From positions 1 through 50,753 of the forward strand of contig CAZEBW010000019.1 of assembly GCA_964510205.1 (NCBI GenBank): DNA of 50,753 nucleotides, written 5' to 3'. The position numbers and the translations under genes are program-made. This DNA is from CAZEBW01 sp964510205. Lineage in GTDB: Bacteria > Chloroflexota > Anaerolineae > VGOG01. Shown piece after piece: positions 16,801-24,427 of the stretch. Within the stretch, counting starts at the first letter, position 1. Every line of letters begins with the position of its first letter. A model generated the notes under the pieces. That model saw nothing but the letters and a program-made list of their open reading frames with translations. It made no database searches and had not been told where the DNA came from.

Positions 16801-19800
16801 CTTTCCCTCGGCGTCGGTGGTCACGGTGGTGGTCAGCACCGGCGTGTCCTCGACCTTGCTGGTCCAGTAGAAGCTGCCGTCCTCGGCCTTCTCCTGGACG
16901 CTGTACCACTTGTGCTCGAAGAAGGTCACTGTCAGCGGCACGTTGGGCACGGGCTGGCTCTCCCAGTCCACGGTGATGACGTCCACCTGCTGCTCCTGGC
17001 CCACTGCGCCCACCCACGACCTGGGCTTCAGGCCGATGTAGAACAGGCCCTGGTGAACCACGGCCTCTGTGCGGGAACTGACCTGCTGGTCGTTGATGTC
17101 GGTCACCGAGGCCTCGATGGTGAACACCTGGCTCAGCTTTTTCAGGGCGATGTCGGCGGGCACCTTGAAGGTGAAGCGGCCCTCGGCGTCGGTCTCGCCT
17201 GTGCCCTCGGCGATGAGCTCGCCGAAAGAGCCGTAGATGTCCCCTCGCTCCTCCCACTGGTAGTCAACAAAGTCGTAACGGCCCTTGCCACTCCAGGGGA
17301 AGAAGTAATCGCGGCTCAGGACGCTCCAGCGCACCTGGGCGTTGGCCACCGGCCCGCCGAAGTAGTAGGTGGCAGTCGCGTTCACGGCGATTTCATCGCC
17401 CTGGACGTAGGCGTCTAGGTCTGTTTCCACCTCTACCTGGAACTCCGGGCGGCGGTACTCGGCCACCTGGAAGCCAACGCCAAAGCTCTGATCAGCAAAT
17501 TGCGCATTGATGAAATAGTAGCCCAGGATGGCTTCCTCGTCCAGGGTAAACTCGCCGTGGAGGGCGCCCATGTCGTTGAGGGGCAATTCCTGGCGATAAA
17601 CCTCCTTGCCCTGGTCGTCGCTGACGGTCACCATCAGGCTATCCACGCCCTGGGGCAGGCCGTAGCGGGCGTCGTCGTCGGTGCGCAGGATGCCCTTGAA
17701 GTAGACCGTCTGGCCTGGACGGTAGATGGGGCGGTCGGTGTAGAAGTAGCCAGAGTAGGGCTGGCTGTAGAACTGGGCCGGGAGATCGAACTGCCAGGGC
17801 GTGATGCCCTGATTCCAGCGATTGAGGGCCACGGCGAAATCGTCGCCCTCGCCGGCGAAGACGAAGAAGGGCTCCCACATGTCCTGGGGCGGGAATTCCG
17901 CTCGGAAGACGCCATCTCCGTCCGTCCGTCCCTCAGCCAGCGTCGCTGGACTTACGGTGGCTTCACCCTGCTCAGCGACAGCCCTCAGCGGCAGGTTAGG
18001 AACAGGCTGTCCGCTGTCCAGGTCGGTGGCCCACACCAGAGCCTCCGTCTCGCTCTGCTTGAGGGTCAGATTCAGCTTGGAGACCACCATGATCTGACTG
18101 GAGGGTCGTCCATAAGGGAGGTCCTGCACCTCGGGGGCGGTGAGCTCAAGGAAGTAGAGCCCTGGGGCCATCGTCCCCCCTTCCTCGCTGGCTACTTTGG
18201 TAGCTAGGGTGCCAGTCTGGTTGAGAGGGGTGTCTTTAAGCGAAGCGACGTTCTCTGACCACTGACGCACCAGAGCCTCCGGGCTGGGGCTGAACTCATC
18301 CCAAACCTTCCACGATTCCTGTCCGTTGAGGCGGATGAAGTCGTCTCTATCCAATCGGTAGAGCCTGAAATCCAAGCTGGAGACATTGCGGTAATTGGCG
18401 TAGACGATGGTCTCCGTGTAGGCGTTGTAGGTGCCTAACCGATCAGGACTAGTGAAGTAGGCTCTGGGATCCAGGTCACGGGTGGTGAAGCGCACCACCT
18501 TCTCCTCGCCCAGCGTGTTGCCGTAGGGATCGGCTATCTCCGCCCCGAAGGTGACCGCGTAGCTCGTGGACGGCTGGATGTCGAAGGAAATGAAGAAGCT
18601 GTTGTTGTAGTCGCTCCAGTAAGTGTAGACTTCGGTCGGCTCGGGGATGATGGTGGTGTTGGGCATGATGGTGGTCAAGTCCATGGGGCTGGCGAAGGAG
18701 ATCTCCATGCCGCCGTAGGACTCGGCCTGCAAATCGCCGTCAGCCGGACGGGTCTCAACGATGCGGGGGTAGGGCACGGTGAGAAAACGCCAGGAGGTGG
18801 TTTCAGTGCCGCGCCCCTCCCCTTTCGCCGCCCTGGCGCCTGCCTCCAAAGTGGCCAGATGGGCAGTTTCCAGCGCCAGAGGCGCGGAGGGCACGAAAGC
18901 CACCGCTTTCTCAGCCCAACGGAAGTCGCCTTGAACAACCTCGCCCGTCTCTGCTACTAACGAGAACCGCTCCTCGACCGAAGCGTGATCCATGGCCTGG
19001 TTGAAAGTGATACTGATGGCCTGGGTCGCTGCCACCATCAGCTCGCCGTCGGCCGGTGTTGTCCGGACCACGGACGGCATGGCCGTGGTGAAGCGCCAAA
19101 CGTAGTCCTCGGCCAGGATACCGCCGGTGGTGTCCTCCAGCCCGGCCTCCACTCGGGCCTGGTAAGTTGTGGCCGGGGCGAAGCCTTCTTCGGGGCGGAA
19201 GGTGTAGATGGAGGTGTTCAGCCACTCGCCCTGGCCCGTCACTGGCGGATCAAAAGCCAGGGGTTGAGGCAAGCCCGCTTGCTCGGAAATGGCGGTGAGG
19301 GGCACCACGGGGCGGTTGAACACCACCGTGACCCGGGCGTCGGCATCCACCTCCGTCGTGTTGGGGGCGGGCTGCACCTCGGTCACCTCCAGATGGCCCA
19401 CCGTGCTAAAGCGGAAGCTGAAGGGCTGCTCTAGGGTTAATCCTTCTGCACTCTTGGCCTCCTGGGCCACGGTCACCTGGTAGCTCTCCCCCCGTCCCAA
19501 AGGCGCCATCGGGTTGAAAGCCAAGATGGTGTCGTTGGGCCAGTTGAAGCTCCCCGCCACAGCCGGCTGAACCTGGAAAGCCCGCTCGGTCGAGGGCCGA
19601 TCCATCGGCTGGTCGAAGACGATGAGCACCGGCTCAGCCAGGCCCTGCTCTTCGCCCGGAGCCGGCTCCCGCTCCAGTACCTGCGGCGGCACGGGGGGCA
19701 AGGGGGTGGGCGAAGGGCCGGGGGTGAGGGTAGGCGAAACTGGAGTGGTCGTAGGTGAAGGCGGCAGCGTGGGCGCAGAAGTTCGTGTAGGCGCAGTCGT

Positions 19801-19902
19801 AGCCGTCGGCGTAGGCGTTTCCCTAGCGCACGCGCTCAGGAATCCGCCAAGCACCATGGTGCAGATAGTCAAAGTAACGATAGGGGTGTAATACTTTTTC
19901 AT
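13888..19902 (-). CDS. Alpha-2-macroglobulin-family lipoprotein
   Basis: A 2004-aa lipoprotein. A signal peptide ends in the lipobox L-S-A-C, followed by a Thr-Pro linker of about 45 residues. Next come Big_5-type Ig-like domains (repeats of the kind VTEVQPAPNTTEVDADARVT and RTTPADGELMVAATQAISI), then the MG domains of the bacterial A2M family, with WNPAVRTDENGHAQVSVQLP and TTWRLGVKG near the A2M core. The thioester site reads YECIEQT (Cys1518, Gln1521), so protease-trapping chemistry is likely intact; bacterial YfhM has the same Cys-x-Glu-Gln form. A terpenoid-cyclase-like domain with GGWGWWLNDES follows. The usual partner, penicillin-binding protein PbpC, is absent. A poly-C/poly-G palindrome is embedded in frame near residue 1420. 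The start follows GAGGAGGT. Confidence 0.95.
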   Translation of the reverse strand: MKKYYTPIVTLTICTMVLGGFLSACARETPTPTATTAPTRTSAPTLPPSPTTTPVSPTLTPGPSPTPLPPVPPQVLEREPAPGEEQGLAEPVLIVFDQPMDRPSTERAFQVQPAVAGSFNWPNDTILAFNPMAPLGRGESYQVTVAQEAKSAEGLTLEQPFSFRFSTVGHLEVTEVQPAPNTTEVDADARVTVVFNRPVVPLTAISEQAGLPQPLAFDPPVTGQGEWLNTSIYTFRPEEGFAPATTYQARVEAGLEDTTGGILAEDYVWRFTTAMPSVVRTTPADGELMVAATQAISITFNQAMDHASVEERFSLVAETGEVVQGDFRWAEKAVAFVPSAPLALETAHLATLEAGARAAKGEGRGTETTSWRFLTVPYPRIVETRPADGDLQAESYGGMEISFASPMDLTTIMPNTTIIPEPTEVYTYWSDYNNSFFISFDIQPSTSYAVTFGAEIADPYGNTLGEEKVVRFTTRDLDPRAYFTSPDRLGTYNAYTETIVYANYRNVSSLDFRLYRLDRDDFIRLNGQESWKVWDEFSPSPEALVRQWSENVASLKDTPLNQTGTLATKVASEEGGTMAPGLYFLELTAPEVQDLPYGRPSSQIMVVSKLNLTLKQSETEALVWATDLDSGQPVPNLPLRAVAEQGEATVSPATLAEGRTDGDGVFRAEFPPQDMWEPFFVFAGEGDDFAVALNRWNQGITPWQFDLPAQFYSQPYSGYFYTDRPIYRPGQTVYFKGILRTDDDARYGLPQGVDSLMVTVSDDQGKEVYRQELPLNDMGALHGEFTLDEEAILGYYFINAQFADQSFGVGFQVAEYRRPEFQVEVETDLDAYVQGDEIAVNATATYYFGGPVANAQVRWSVLSRDYFFPWSGKGRYDFVDYQWEERGDIYGSFGELIAEGTGETDAEGRFTFKVPADIALKKLSQVFTIEASVTDINDQQVSSRTEAVVHQGLFYIGLKPRSWVGAVGQEQQVDVITVDWESQPVPNVPLTVTFFEHKWYSVQEKAEDGSFYWTSKVEDTPVLTTTVTTDAEGKAAAAFVPEKGGSYKVVAVGYDEKENEIRSATYLWISSREFVSWRQESHNRIELIADKESYAPGDVAQILIPSPYQGEVKALLTIERGRIMSHQLLTLRTNSELLEIPILSEHAPNVYVSIVIVKGQDETNPLASFKMGYASLPVSTVEKELQITITPDKGRYGPRETVTYDIRATDYRGEGVTAELALALVDLSVLALSDAGAPTLVDHFYGQRGVGVQTATSLALSVDQKNVLIAQRAKGGDGLEKAAAAGLVRTEFPETAYWNPAVRTDENGHAQVSVQLPDNLTTWRLGVKGVTAATEVGEVTNDVISTLDLLIRPVAPRFFVIGDQATLSAVVHNNTDQVLEVGVSLSAEGLEVEGGAQQVEVPAHGKQKVSWPVTVLPPKVGGERGGAAVAEETTLLFTAQGGGLSDAVEITLPVYHYSAPEVVATAGTLDEAGARLEVVYLPRRHDPTQGELTVQLDPSLAAGMRDGLEYLEHYPYECIEQTVSRFLPNVMTYRALRNLGIEDAELAARLPQQVSIALQRIYTEQHYDGGWGWWLNDESNAFLTAYVLLGLTEAQRADFVVDREVMDRAAEFLRGSLKRPAELKEPHEANTQAFVLYVLAEYGQGDLGRSVALYERRGMLGNYGKAFLAMALGALAPEQRERVDALLSDLTSAAVLSATGAHWEEESVDYWTMNTDTRSTAIVLAALARLAPDSGLAPNVVRWLMVARKEGHWLSTQETAWSLIALTDWMVASGELEADYAYRVSLNQELLSEGRVTTADVDETRRLQVEVADLLKDEANRLLIERAEPAGKGWLYYGIYLRYFLPVEEVEALNRGIIVARQYSPVEDPQRFVDGAEVGDVIQVKLTLIAPSSLHYLVVEDPLPAGCEGVDISLKTTSVVGQPPELARVDEGWGWWWFSNTQMRDEKVVLFATYLPKGTYEYTYLMRASVPGEFLVMPANAYEMYFPEVFGRSDGGKFTVTGGR
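15636..15655. repeat. Poly-C/poly-G palindrome inside the A2M gene
   Basis: Seven C (15636-15642), the spacer AACTTT and seven G (15649-15655) form a perfect palindrome in the coding sequence. It encodes PPKVGGERGG in a stretch that looks inserted between two A2M strands. A near-identical structure sits in pheT at 25249-25271. Confidence 0.6.
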
Positions 19903-19924
19903 CTCGGGACCTCCTCAATTGGTC

Positions 19925-20068
19925 GAGTCCTCCCGGAAAGTCTTGAAAACGCTCTCAGCCCCCGTCCCCGGGGGCGTCGCCAGCGAAGTCGTCCTGCGAA
20001 AGCGCTGTCCTGAGCCTGTCGAAGGGCCGCCCCGGGGACGGGGCTCTGAGCACTTTCCGGGAAAGCTC
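19925..20068. repeat. Palindromic element, copy A (A2M leader)
   Basis: A 144-bp element with imperfect 17-bp inverted ends (14 of 17) sharing CTCCCGGAAAGT. Nested inside are CAGCCCCCGTCCCCGGGGGC and its partner near CCCCGGGGACGGGGCTCTGAG. A second copy is at 37264-37396 (133 bp). Within this copy lies TGTCCTGAGCCTGTCGAAGG (20006-20025), a motif seen in altered form at 36745 and 37936. It lies in the transcribed leader of the A2M gene and has no coding capacity. Confidence 0.7.
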
Positions 20069-20146
20069 GGTCTGGTGGTCTGATGGTCAAAAGATAAGAC
20101 GTCGTAACGCCTCATTTAGTTCCAGAGGCATTAGCAAGCAAGGTTT

Positions 20147-20175
20147 ATTATACTTCACTTCACCTTGTCTGGCAA
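20147..20175 (-). promoter_or_regulatory. Promoter of the A2M gene
   Basis: On the minus strand TTGCCA (20170-20175) and TATAAT (20147-20152) are 17 nt apart. The -35 begins directly after the phosphoesterase stop codon. The leader would be about 240 nt and contain the whole palindromic element. Confidence 0.75.
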
Positions 20176-20664
20176 CTATCCAACTTCGCGCAGCGTAGCC
20201 TCACCCGTGTCGGTGTCGTACAAAACGTAGGTGGAGCGGCCGAAGCGACCCATGACCTCGCCGGGGTTAAGGAGCAGGGTATCCCCCACCCTTTTCTCGG
20301 CGGCGCGGTGGCTGTGGCCGCAGCAGACCAGGTCGTAGCGGTCACTGGCGGCCAGGCCGGCGGCGATGGCGGGATAGTGAGTGACGGCGATTTTTCTGCC
20401 GCCCAGCTCCAGCTCGGCGAACTCCCCGTGCAGGGTCACGTTGCCAGCTTGCGCCGCCACGCGGGACAGCAACAGCTTGTCCCCGTCGTTGTTGCCGAAC
20501 ACGACATGAACGGGGCCGCGGAAACCGTCGGCGATTTGCTTCAGAGTGAAGGGGGCGCAGAAGTCGCCGCAGAAGATCAACTCCTCGGCTTCTCCCAGCT
20601 CTTTCAGAACCTCCTCCAATTTCCAGATGTTGTCGTGGGTATCCGATAGTATGGCGATGAGCAT
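20176..20664 (-). CDS. YfcE/MJ0936-type metallophosphoesterase
   Basis: A 162-aa calcineurin-like phosphoesterase of the small YfcE group. The metal-binding motifs are in order: SDTHDN (Asp8, His10), CGDF (about residue 33), FGNNDGD (about 57-63), a His in VTHYP (about 95) and CGHSH (about 115). The product is soluble and cytoplasmic; relatives hydrolyse phosphodiester substrates in vitro, but the natural substrate is uncertain. GGAGG lies 9 nt before the ATG. It is divergent from the secreted DUF11 protein gene. Confidence 0.92.
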   Translation of the reverse strand: MLIAILSDTHDNIWKLEEVLKELGEAEELIFCGDFCAPFTLKQIADGFRGPVHVVFGNNDGDKLLLSRVAAQAGNVTLHGEFAELELGGRKIAVTHYPAIAAGLAASDRYDLVCCGHSHRAAEKRVGDTLLLNPGEVMGRFGRSTYVLYDTDTGEATLREVG

Positions 20665-20710
20665 TTGTCAACCTCCTTCGCTAGTTCTTGGTGATCACCT
20701 TGCGGAACGG

Positions 20711-20766
20711 AAGCGTAGTGCGTATTGCGTAGTGCGTAAACGGAATACGAAATACGCAATACGTTC
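20711..20766. repeat. Degenerate short-word repeat (GTAGTGCGTATTGCG type)
   Basis: A word-like tract with degenerate units of about 7 nt (for example GTAGTGCGTATTGCGTAGTG then GAATACGAAATACGCAATAC), forming two halves that are roughly inverted complements. It lies between divergent genes. The rest of the 233-nt gap holds the promoter at 20839-20867 and no visible gene. Confidence 0.6.
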
Positions 20767-20838
20767 TCACGTGCAGTGGCAAACGACAATTGCTTTCCAC
20801 CTTGCCAAGCAATCGAACTTTGGTTTGACAAGCCTCTT

Positions 20839-20867
20839 TTGCCAGACTGCCCAAAATCTGCTATACT
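20839..20867 (+). promoter_or_regulatory. Promoter of the secreted DUF11 protein gene
   Basis: TTGCCA (20839-20844) and TATACT (20862-20867) with 17-nt spacing, about 30 nt before the start codon, giving a short leader that holds GGGGGAGGGG as ribosome site. Confidence 0.75.
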
Positions 20868-20897
20868 AGACCCATCACCGAAAGGGGGAGGGGAAAA

Positions 20898-22397
20898 ATG
20901 CGATTGCAGCGATTGATAAGTATCCTCATGATAACCATACTTTTGCTCACTGTCACAGGTACGCTCATCGGCGCGGCCACGTCGAATCAAGCCGCGAGCT
21001 CCTACAACCTGCTGGCGAACCCTGGTTTCGAAGATGGGTACAGCTACAGGCTAGACCCCTACGAACCCTGGAAGGGTCTCCAGGGTGAATTGGAGGTGGC
21101 CAACGGTTGGGAGCTGTGGTATGACAATGAGCCAGGCACAGGCTGCTACAACTACCGGCCCGAATACAAGTACGAGGATGGCCACATTCACACCGATCCC
21201 TTGCGCGTCCGATCGGGCCGCTACGCCCAGAAGATGTTCACTTTGTTCTCCACTCACACGGCGGGCCTCTATCAGCGAGCGGCGGCGCCTGAGGGGAGTC
21301 AAGTGAAATTTTCCATCTGGGTGATGGTGTGGTCTAGCTCGGAGTCTGATCCCTACCACTCAACCCTGCCTGGAAAATACTGGGTCTCGGTGGGCATAGA
21401 TCCCTATGGCGGCACAGATGCTTTCTCGGAGCGGATCGTGTGGAGCGATCGGATCGAGCAGTACGACGAGCACGTACAGCTTTCGGTGACGGCGATGGCT
21501 CAGGCCGACCACGTGACCGTGTTCACCAAAGCGGCCCCGGAATGGTGCGTTAAGCACAACGATTCCTACTGGGACGATGCCCGTCTCGCCATTGACCTCC
21601 CATTCAAGGTTTTCCTGCCCCTGGCGCTGAAGAACTACGGCACGCCGATTCCAACCTGGACTCCAACTGCCACCAGCACCAGCACGCCAACGCCAACGCC
21701 GACCAACACATCCACACCCACCTATACCCCCACCAACACCCCCACGACCTGGACAGCTACGCCGACGGCCACGGCGACAGCGACAACAACACCGACCTAT
21801 ACAACATCGCCAACACCCACTCCAACAGTCACACCGACGTCCACCGCTACCGATACGCCTACAGCTACGCCAACGGCAACGCCTACTACCCCCCTACCCG
21901 ACCTGAGCGCGTCGAGCAAGACGGCCGATCGCGATACAGTGGACTACTTCGAGACCGTCTTCTACATGATTGTTCTTCGAAACAGCGGGCCAGGCGTGGC
22001 CGCGAACGTCCACATCACGGACACCATTCCTTCGCTGTTGACCTACCTCGACGACAGCATCAGCGGTGGCGCTGTTTACGATTCGGAAACCGACGCCATC
22101 ACCTGGGCCGGCTCGCTGGCTGCCGGAGCATCGCACACCATCAGCTTCGGCTGCGATGGCCCATCTCCCATCATCCCACATGACAGTCCCATCACCAACG
22201 AGGTCGTGATTGATGATGGGGTGCGTGAACCCTTCGTCCGCTTTGTCACGGTCATCGGCAATCCCTGGCCAACGCCCACTCCGACGGCTTCCCCTACGGC
22301 GATCCCCACCGGCACGCCAACAGCTACACCTACCGTCACGCCAACGCCGACGGCGACGGTAGAGCAAACGACCACGCCGACAATCACACCTGGGTGA
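20898..22397 (+). CDS. Secreted protein: jelly-roll-like domain, FLPLALKNY motif, DUF11 domain
   Basis: A 499-aa exported protein. A signal peptide (residues 1 to about 27) is followed by a domain that begins NLLANPGFEDGYSY and is probably a carbohydrate-binding-type beta-sandwich. At about residue 235 it ends with FKVFLPLALKNYG, matching a motif at the C-termini of three other proteins in the window. Then come about 90 residues of Thr-Pro linker and a DUF11 domain (VLRNSGPGVAANVHITDTIP) with final Thr-Pro linker. The protein stops inside that linker with no further domain or anchor, which is odd and suggests a truncated end. It may be on the cell surface. The start follows GGGAGGGG. Confidence 0.8.
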   Translation: MRLQRLISILMITILLLTVTGTLIGAATSNQAASSYNLLANPGFEDGYSYRLDPYEPWKGLQGELEVANGWELWYDNEPGTGCYNYRPEYKYEDGHIHTDPLRVRSGRYAQKMFTLFSTHTAGLYQRAAAPEGSQVKFSIWVMVWSSSESDPYHSTLPGKYWVSVGIDPYGGTDAFSERIVWSDRIEQYDEHVQLSVTAMAQADHVTVFTKAAPEWCVKHNDSYWDDARLAIDLPFKVFLPLALKNYGTPIPTWTPTATSTSTPTPTPTNTSTPTYTPTNTPTTWTATPTATATATTTPTYTTSPTPTPTVTPTSTATDTPTATPTATPTTPLPDLSASSKTADRDTVDYFETVFYMIVLRNSGPGVAANVHITDTIPSLLTYLDDSISGGAVYDSETDAITWAGSLAAGASHTISFGCDGPSPIIPHDSPITNEVVIDDGVREPFVRFVTVIGNPWPTPTPTASPTAIPTGTPTATPTVTPTPTATVEQTTTPTITPG

Positions 22398-22416
22398 AGG
22401 TCCTGTTAGAGGTGGT

Positions 22417-23088
22417 TCACCTCTTTCGACTTCGCAGTCTCTTGGCGAACTTGGCCCAGTTGGAGGCAAAGTGGATCAGGGGAGTGGTCAAGCGGCCCAC
22501 GATTTGTCCCTGGGCCAGGCTGCGCAGGAACTCGTCTTTGTCGTTGAAGGCCGGCATCTCCACGTAGGCGTGGCCGATCTCCCAGGCGATGTGGGCGTCG
22601 CTGCCAGCGGTCGCCAGCAGCCCCCACTCGCGGGCCAGATCCAGCGTCCGCTGGTTGTCGGACGGGAACGTGGTGCGGGCGTTGAAAGCTTCCAGCGCGT
22701 CCACCTGCTCGATGATGCTGAGCAGATGGGTCAGGCCCATGGCCTCGCGGCGCAGACGGTCTAAGGGATGAGAGACGCTGATCACGCCACCCTGCTCGCG
22801 CACGTGGGCGATGGCTTCCTGAACGGGGATCCCCTGGGGCACTTCCTCTTTCAAGAAGTAGGCGATAATCTCTCCCACGTCGGTCTTGATCTCCTCGCCC
22901 ACGATAACCAAATCGGGGGCCAGCGCTTGCAACGCGACGGCCCCCGCGATGGTATTGTGATCGGTAATGGCCACTTTATCCAGCCCTCGCTTCCGACAGG
23001 CCTCGATCACCGCCTCCAAGGAAGTGAGCGAATCTCCAGAATAACAAGTGTGGACGTGGAAGTCAACTTTCCAATATCTAATCTCCAA
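22417..23088 (-). CDS. PHP-domain phosphoesterase-like protein
   Basis: The 223-aa product has the PHP metal-binding motifs in order: VDFHVHTCYSGD (His11, His13), TDHNTIAG (about 42), GEEIKTDVGE (about 64), SHPLDRLR (about 105) and GSDAH (about 166). PHP proteins of this size include exonucleases and phosphatases; the exact substrate cannot be assigned. The start appears to be TTG 23088: the first residues, EIRYWK, are encoded by a degenerate word repeat that also overlaps the DUF362 stop by about 11 nt, so the N-terminus may have been rebuilt. A small hairpin (22408-22424) lies at the stop codon between convergent genes. Confidence 0.85.
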   Translation of the reverse strand: MEIRYWKVDFHVHTCYSGDSLTSLEAVIEACRKRGLDKVAITDHNTIAGAVALQALAPDLVIVGEEIKTDVGEIIAYFLKEEVPQGIPVQEAIAHVREQGGVISVSHPLDRLRREAMGLTHLLSIIEQVDALEAFNARTTFPSDNQRTLDLAREWGLLATAGSDAHIAWEIGHAYVEMPAFNDKDEFLRSLAQGQIVGRLTTPLIHFASNWAKFAKRLRSRKR

Positions 23089-23100
23089 TATCCAATCTCC
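23071..23100. repeat. Degenerate word repeat at the DUF362/PHP junction
   Basis: CCAATATCTAATCTCCAATA continues with TCCAATCTCC, a run of ATTGGA-type words. It encodes both the last residues of the DUF362 protein and the first of the PHP protein in different frames. Confidence 0.55.
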
Positions 23101-24322
23101 CTCTCATCAGCCGCCACAACCCCCACAGAAGCCCACCAGCCAGGAGAGCCGCGCCGCCCAGGGCGACGGCCGCCGTCTGGGGCTCGATGCCCGGCATCAC
23201 TACTTCCCCATCGCCATAGCTCTTGAAGAGCTGCCCCCACTTGGTCTCCAGCGCGCTCTCCACCCGCTTGCGGCCCACGAAGGGATACCAATAGACGTTG
23301 TGATAGAGGTTGGAGGCCAGGTAGGACCAGGGCACCAGCGGTGTGCGCAGGAGCAGGTGCTCGAAGGGCTTGAGGGGACCGTGATAGATGGCCTTCTGCC
23401 CGCGGCTGGCGAAGGTGTCCTCCTGAACAAAGCCCCAATCCTCCGCCGAGATGTCGCGCCAACTAGGTTGGCCCCCCACTACTTCGATGTCTTTGGGATC
23501 GCCCACCCCCAGCCCCAGCTCGTGAGCCAGTCGGATGAACTTGAGGGACATGGGGTCGAAGCCCTGGAGTTTAGCGGAGATGGCGTCAATGGCCACCTGG
23601 TCCGCCGAGGCCAGGATGATGTCCTTCTCGTGCCAGCGCATGGCGCGGGGCCCCGGCCCATCGCCGGCGAACGTGCCGTCCATCACAGCGAAGAGGCCGG
23701 GATGGATCTCGTGCTGGATAGTCAGGAGGTCCACAATGGCCTCGTCTATGACCGCGTGCGTCCAGTGACGCTTCTCGGAGAGCAGCCCCCCGAAGGCGTT
23801 CTTTATGGCCCCGGTGATCACGGTGAAGACATGCGTTTTGATTAAGGGCAACTGGATGATGTTCTTGCCGATGAACATCTTGGGGATCTTGATCCCCTCG
23901 GGATAGATGCGGTCCAGCACCAGCATGGGGGCTTGGGGTTCGTAGACCACCCACTCCACCTGCGGCTCGTAGAGGTGGACGTTTTCCACCCCGTATTGAT
24001 CCACGATGATCTTCTGCTTGTTGTTGCGCTCACCCACGTAGGCATCCACGACGACGGTGTTGTTCTGGCCAGCGATGAGATTTTGGTAGCCATCGTCCTG
24101 CAAGGTCTTGATCACACCCTCCAACTGCCAGGGCGTGGTGGAGCAGGCCGGGTACCAGGTCTGCCAGGAGATGTTGATTTTGAGGATGGTCTCCACGTCC
24201 TTGGGCAGCGCCTCTTGGTAGCCCGCCAGATGCATCAAGCGGCCATAGTCTTCTAGCACCGTATCCGGCGTGGTCCTGAGCACAGCCACCTTGCCCCTGC
24301 CGGGGAAGTCTTTGATAGCCAT
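23078..24322 (-). CDS. DUF362 protein with C-terminal membrane segment
   Basis: A 414-aa DUF362-family protein, recognised by GRGKVAVLRTTP, LKINISW, LPLIKTHVFTVITGAIKN, GLLSEKRHWTHAVI and the DAISAKLQGFDPMSLKFIRL segment. A single membrane-spanning stretch (about residues 385-404) sits before a basic C-terminus that ends in the degenerate word repeat. DUF362 proteins often accompany Fe-S modules, but no ferredoxin domain is seen here, and no function is known. It is on the same strand as pheT, 105 nt downstream, separated by a word-repeat tract. AAAGGAG precedes the ATG. Confidence 0.88.
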   Translation of the reverse strand: MAIKDFPGRGKVAVLRTTPDTVLEDYGRLMHLAGYQEALPKDVETILKINISWQTWYPACSTTPWQLEGVIKTLQDDGYQNLIAGQNNTVVVDAYVGERNNKQKIIVDQYGVENVHLYEPQVEWVVYEPQAPMLVLDRIYPEGIKIPKMFIGKNIIQLPLIKTHVFTVITGAIKNAFGGLLSEKRHWTHAVIDEAIVDLLTIQHEIHPGLFAVMDGTFAGDGPGPRAMRWHEKDIILASADQVAIDAISAKLQGFDPMSLKFIRLAHELGLGVGDPKDIEVVGGQPSWRDISAEDWGFVQEDTFASRGQKAIYHGPLKPFEHLLLRTPLVPWSYLASNLYHNVYWYPFVGRKRVESALETKWGQLFKSYGDGEVVMPGIEPQTAAVALGGAALLAGGLLWGLWRLMRGRLDIGD

Positions 24323-24340
24323 TAAAGTCTCCTTTCACCT

Positions 24341-24423
24341 CATAGACTCGTAATCTCGTAGATTCGTGATTCGTTAACTCGTCACTTCGCACCTCGTTGC
24401 CTCGTTGCCTCATTGCCTTATTG
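24341..24423. repeat. Degenerate word repeat between pheT and DUF362
   Basis: About 83 nt built from similar words (ACTCGTAATCTCGTAGATTC, then ACTCGTCACTTCGCACCTCG and CCTCGTTGCCTCATTGCC). It lies downstream of pheT and before the DUF362 ribosome site and shows no gene. The words match those of the tract in pheT itself (25495-25547). Confidence 0.6.
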
Positions 24424-24427
24424 ACCC

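Noticed and set aside
14218..18207. Long plus-strand frames opposite the A2M gene (for example 14218-15747 and 15787-17418).
   Set aside because: The A2M gene has recognisable domains throughout; the opposite frames are a G+C effect with no family signature.
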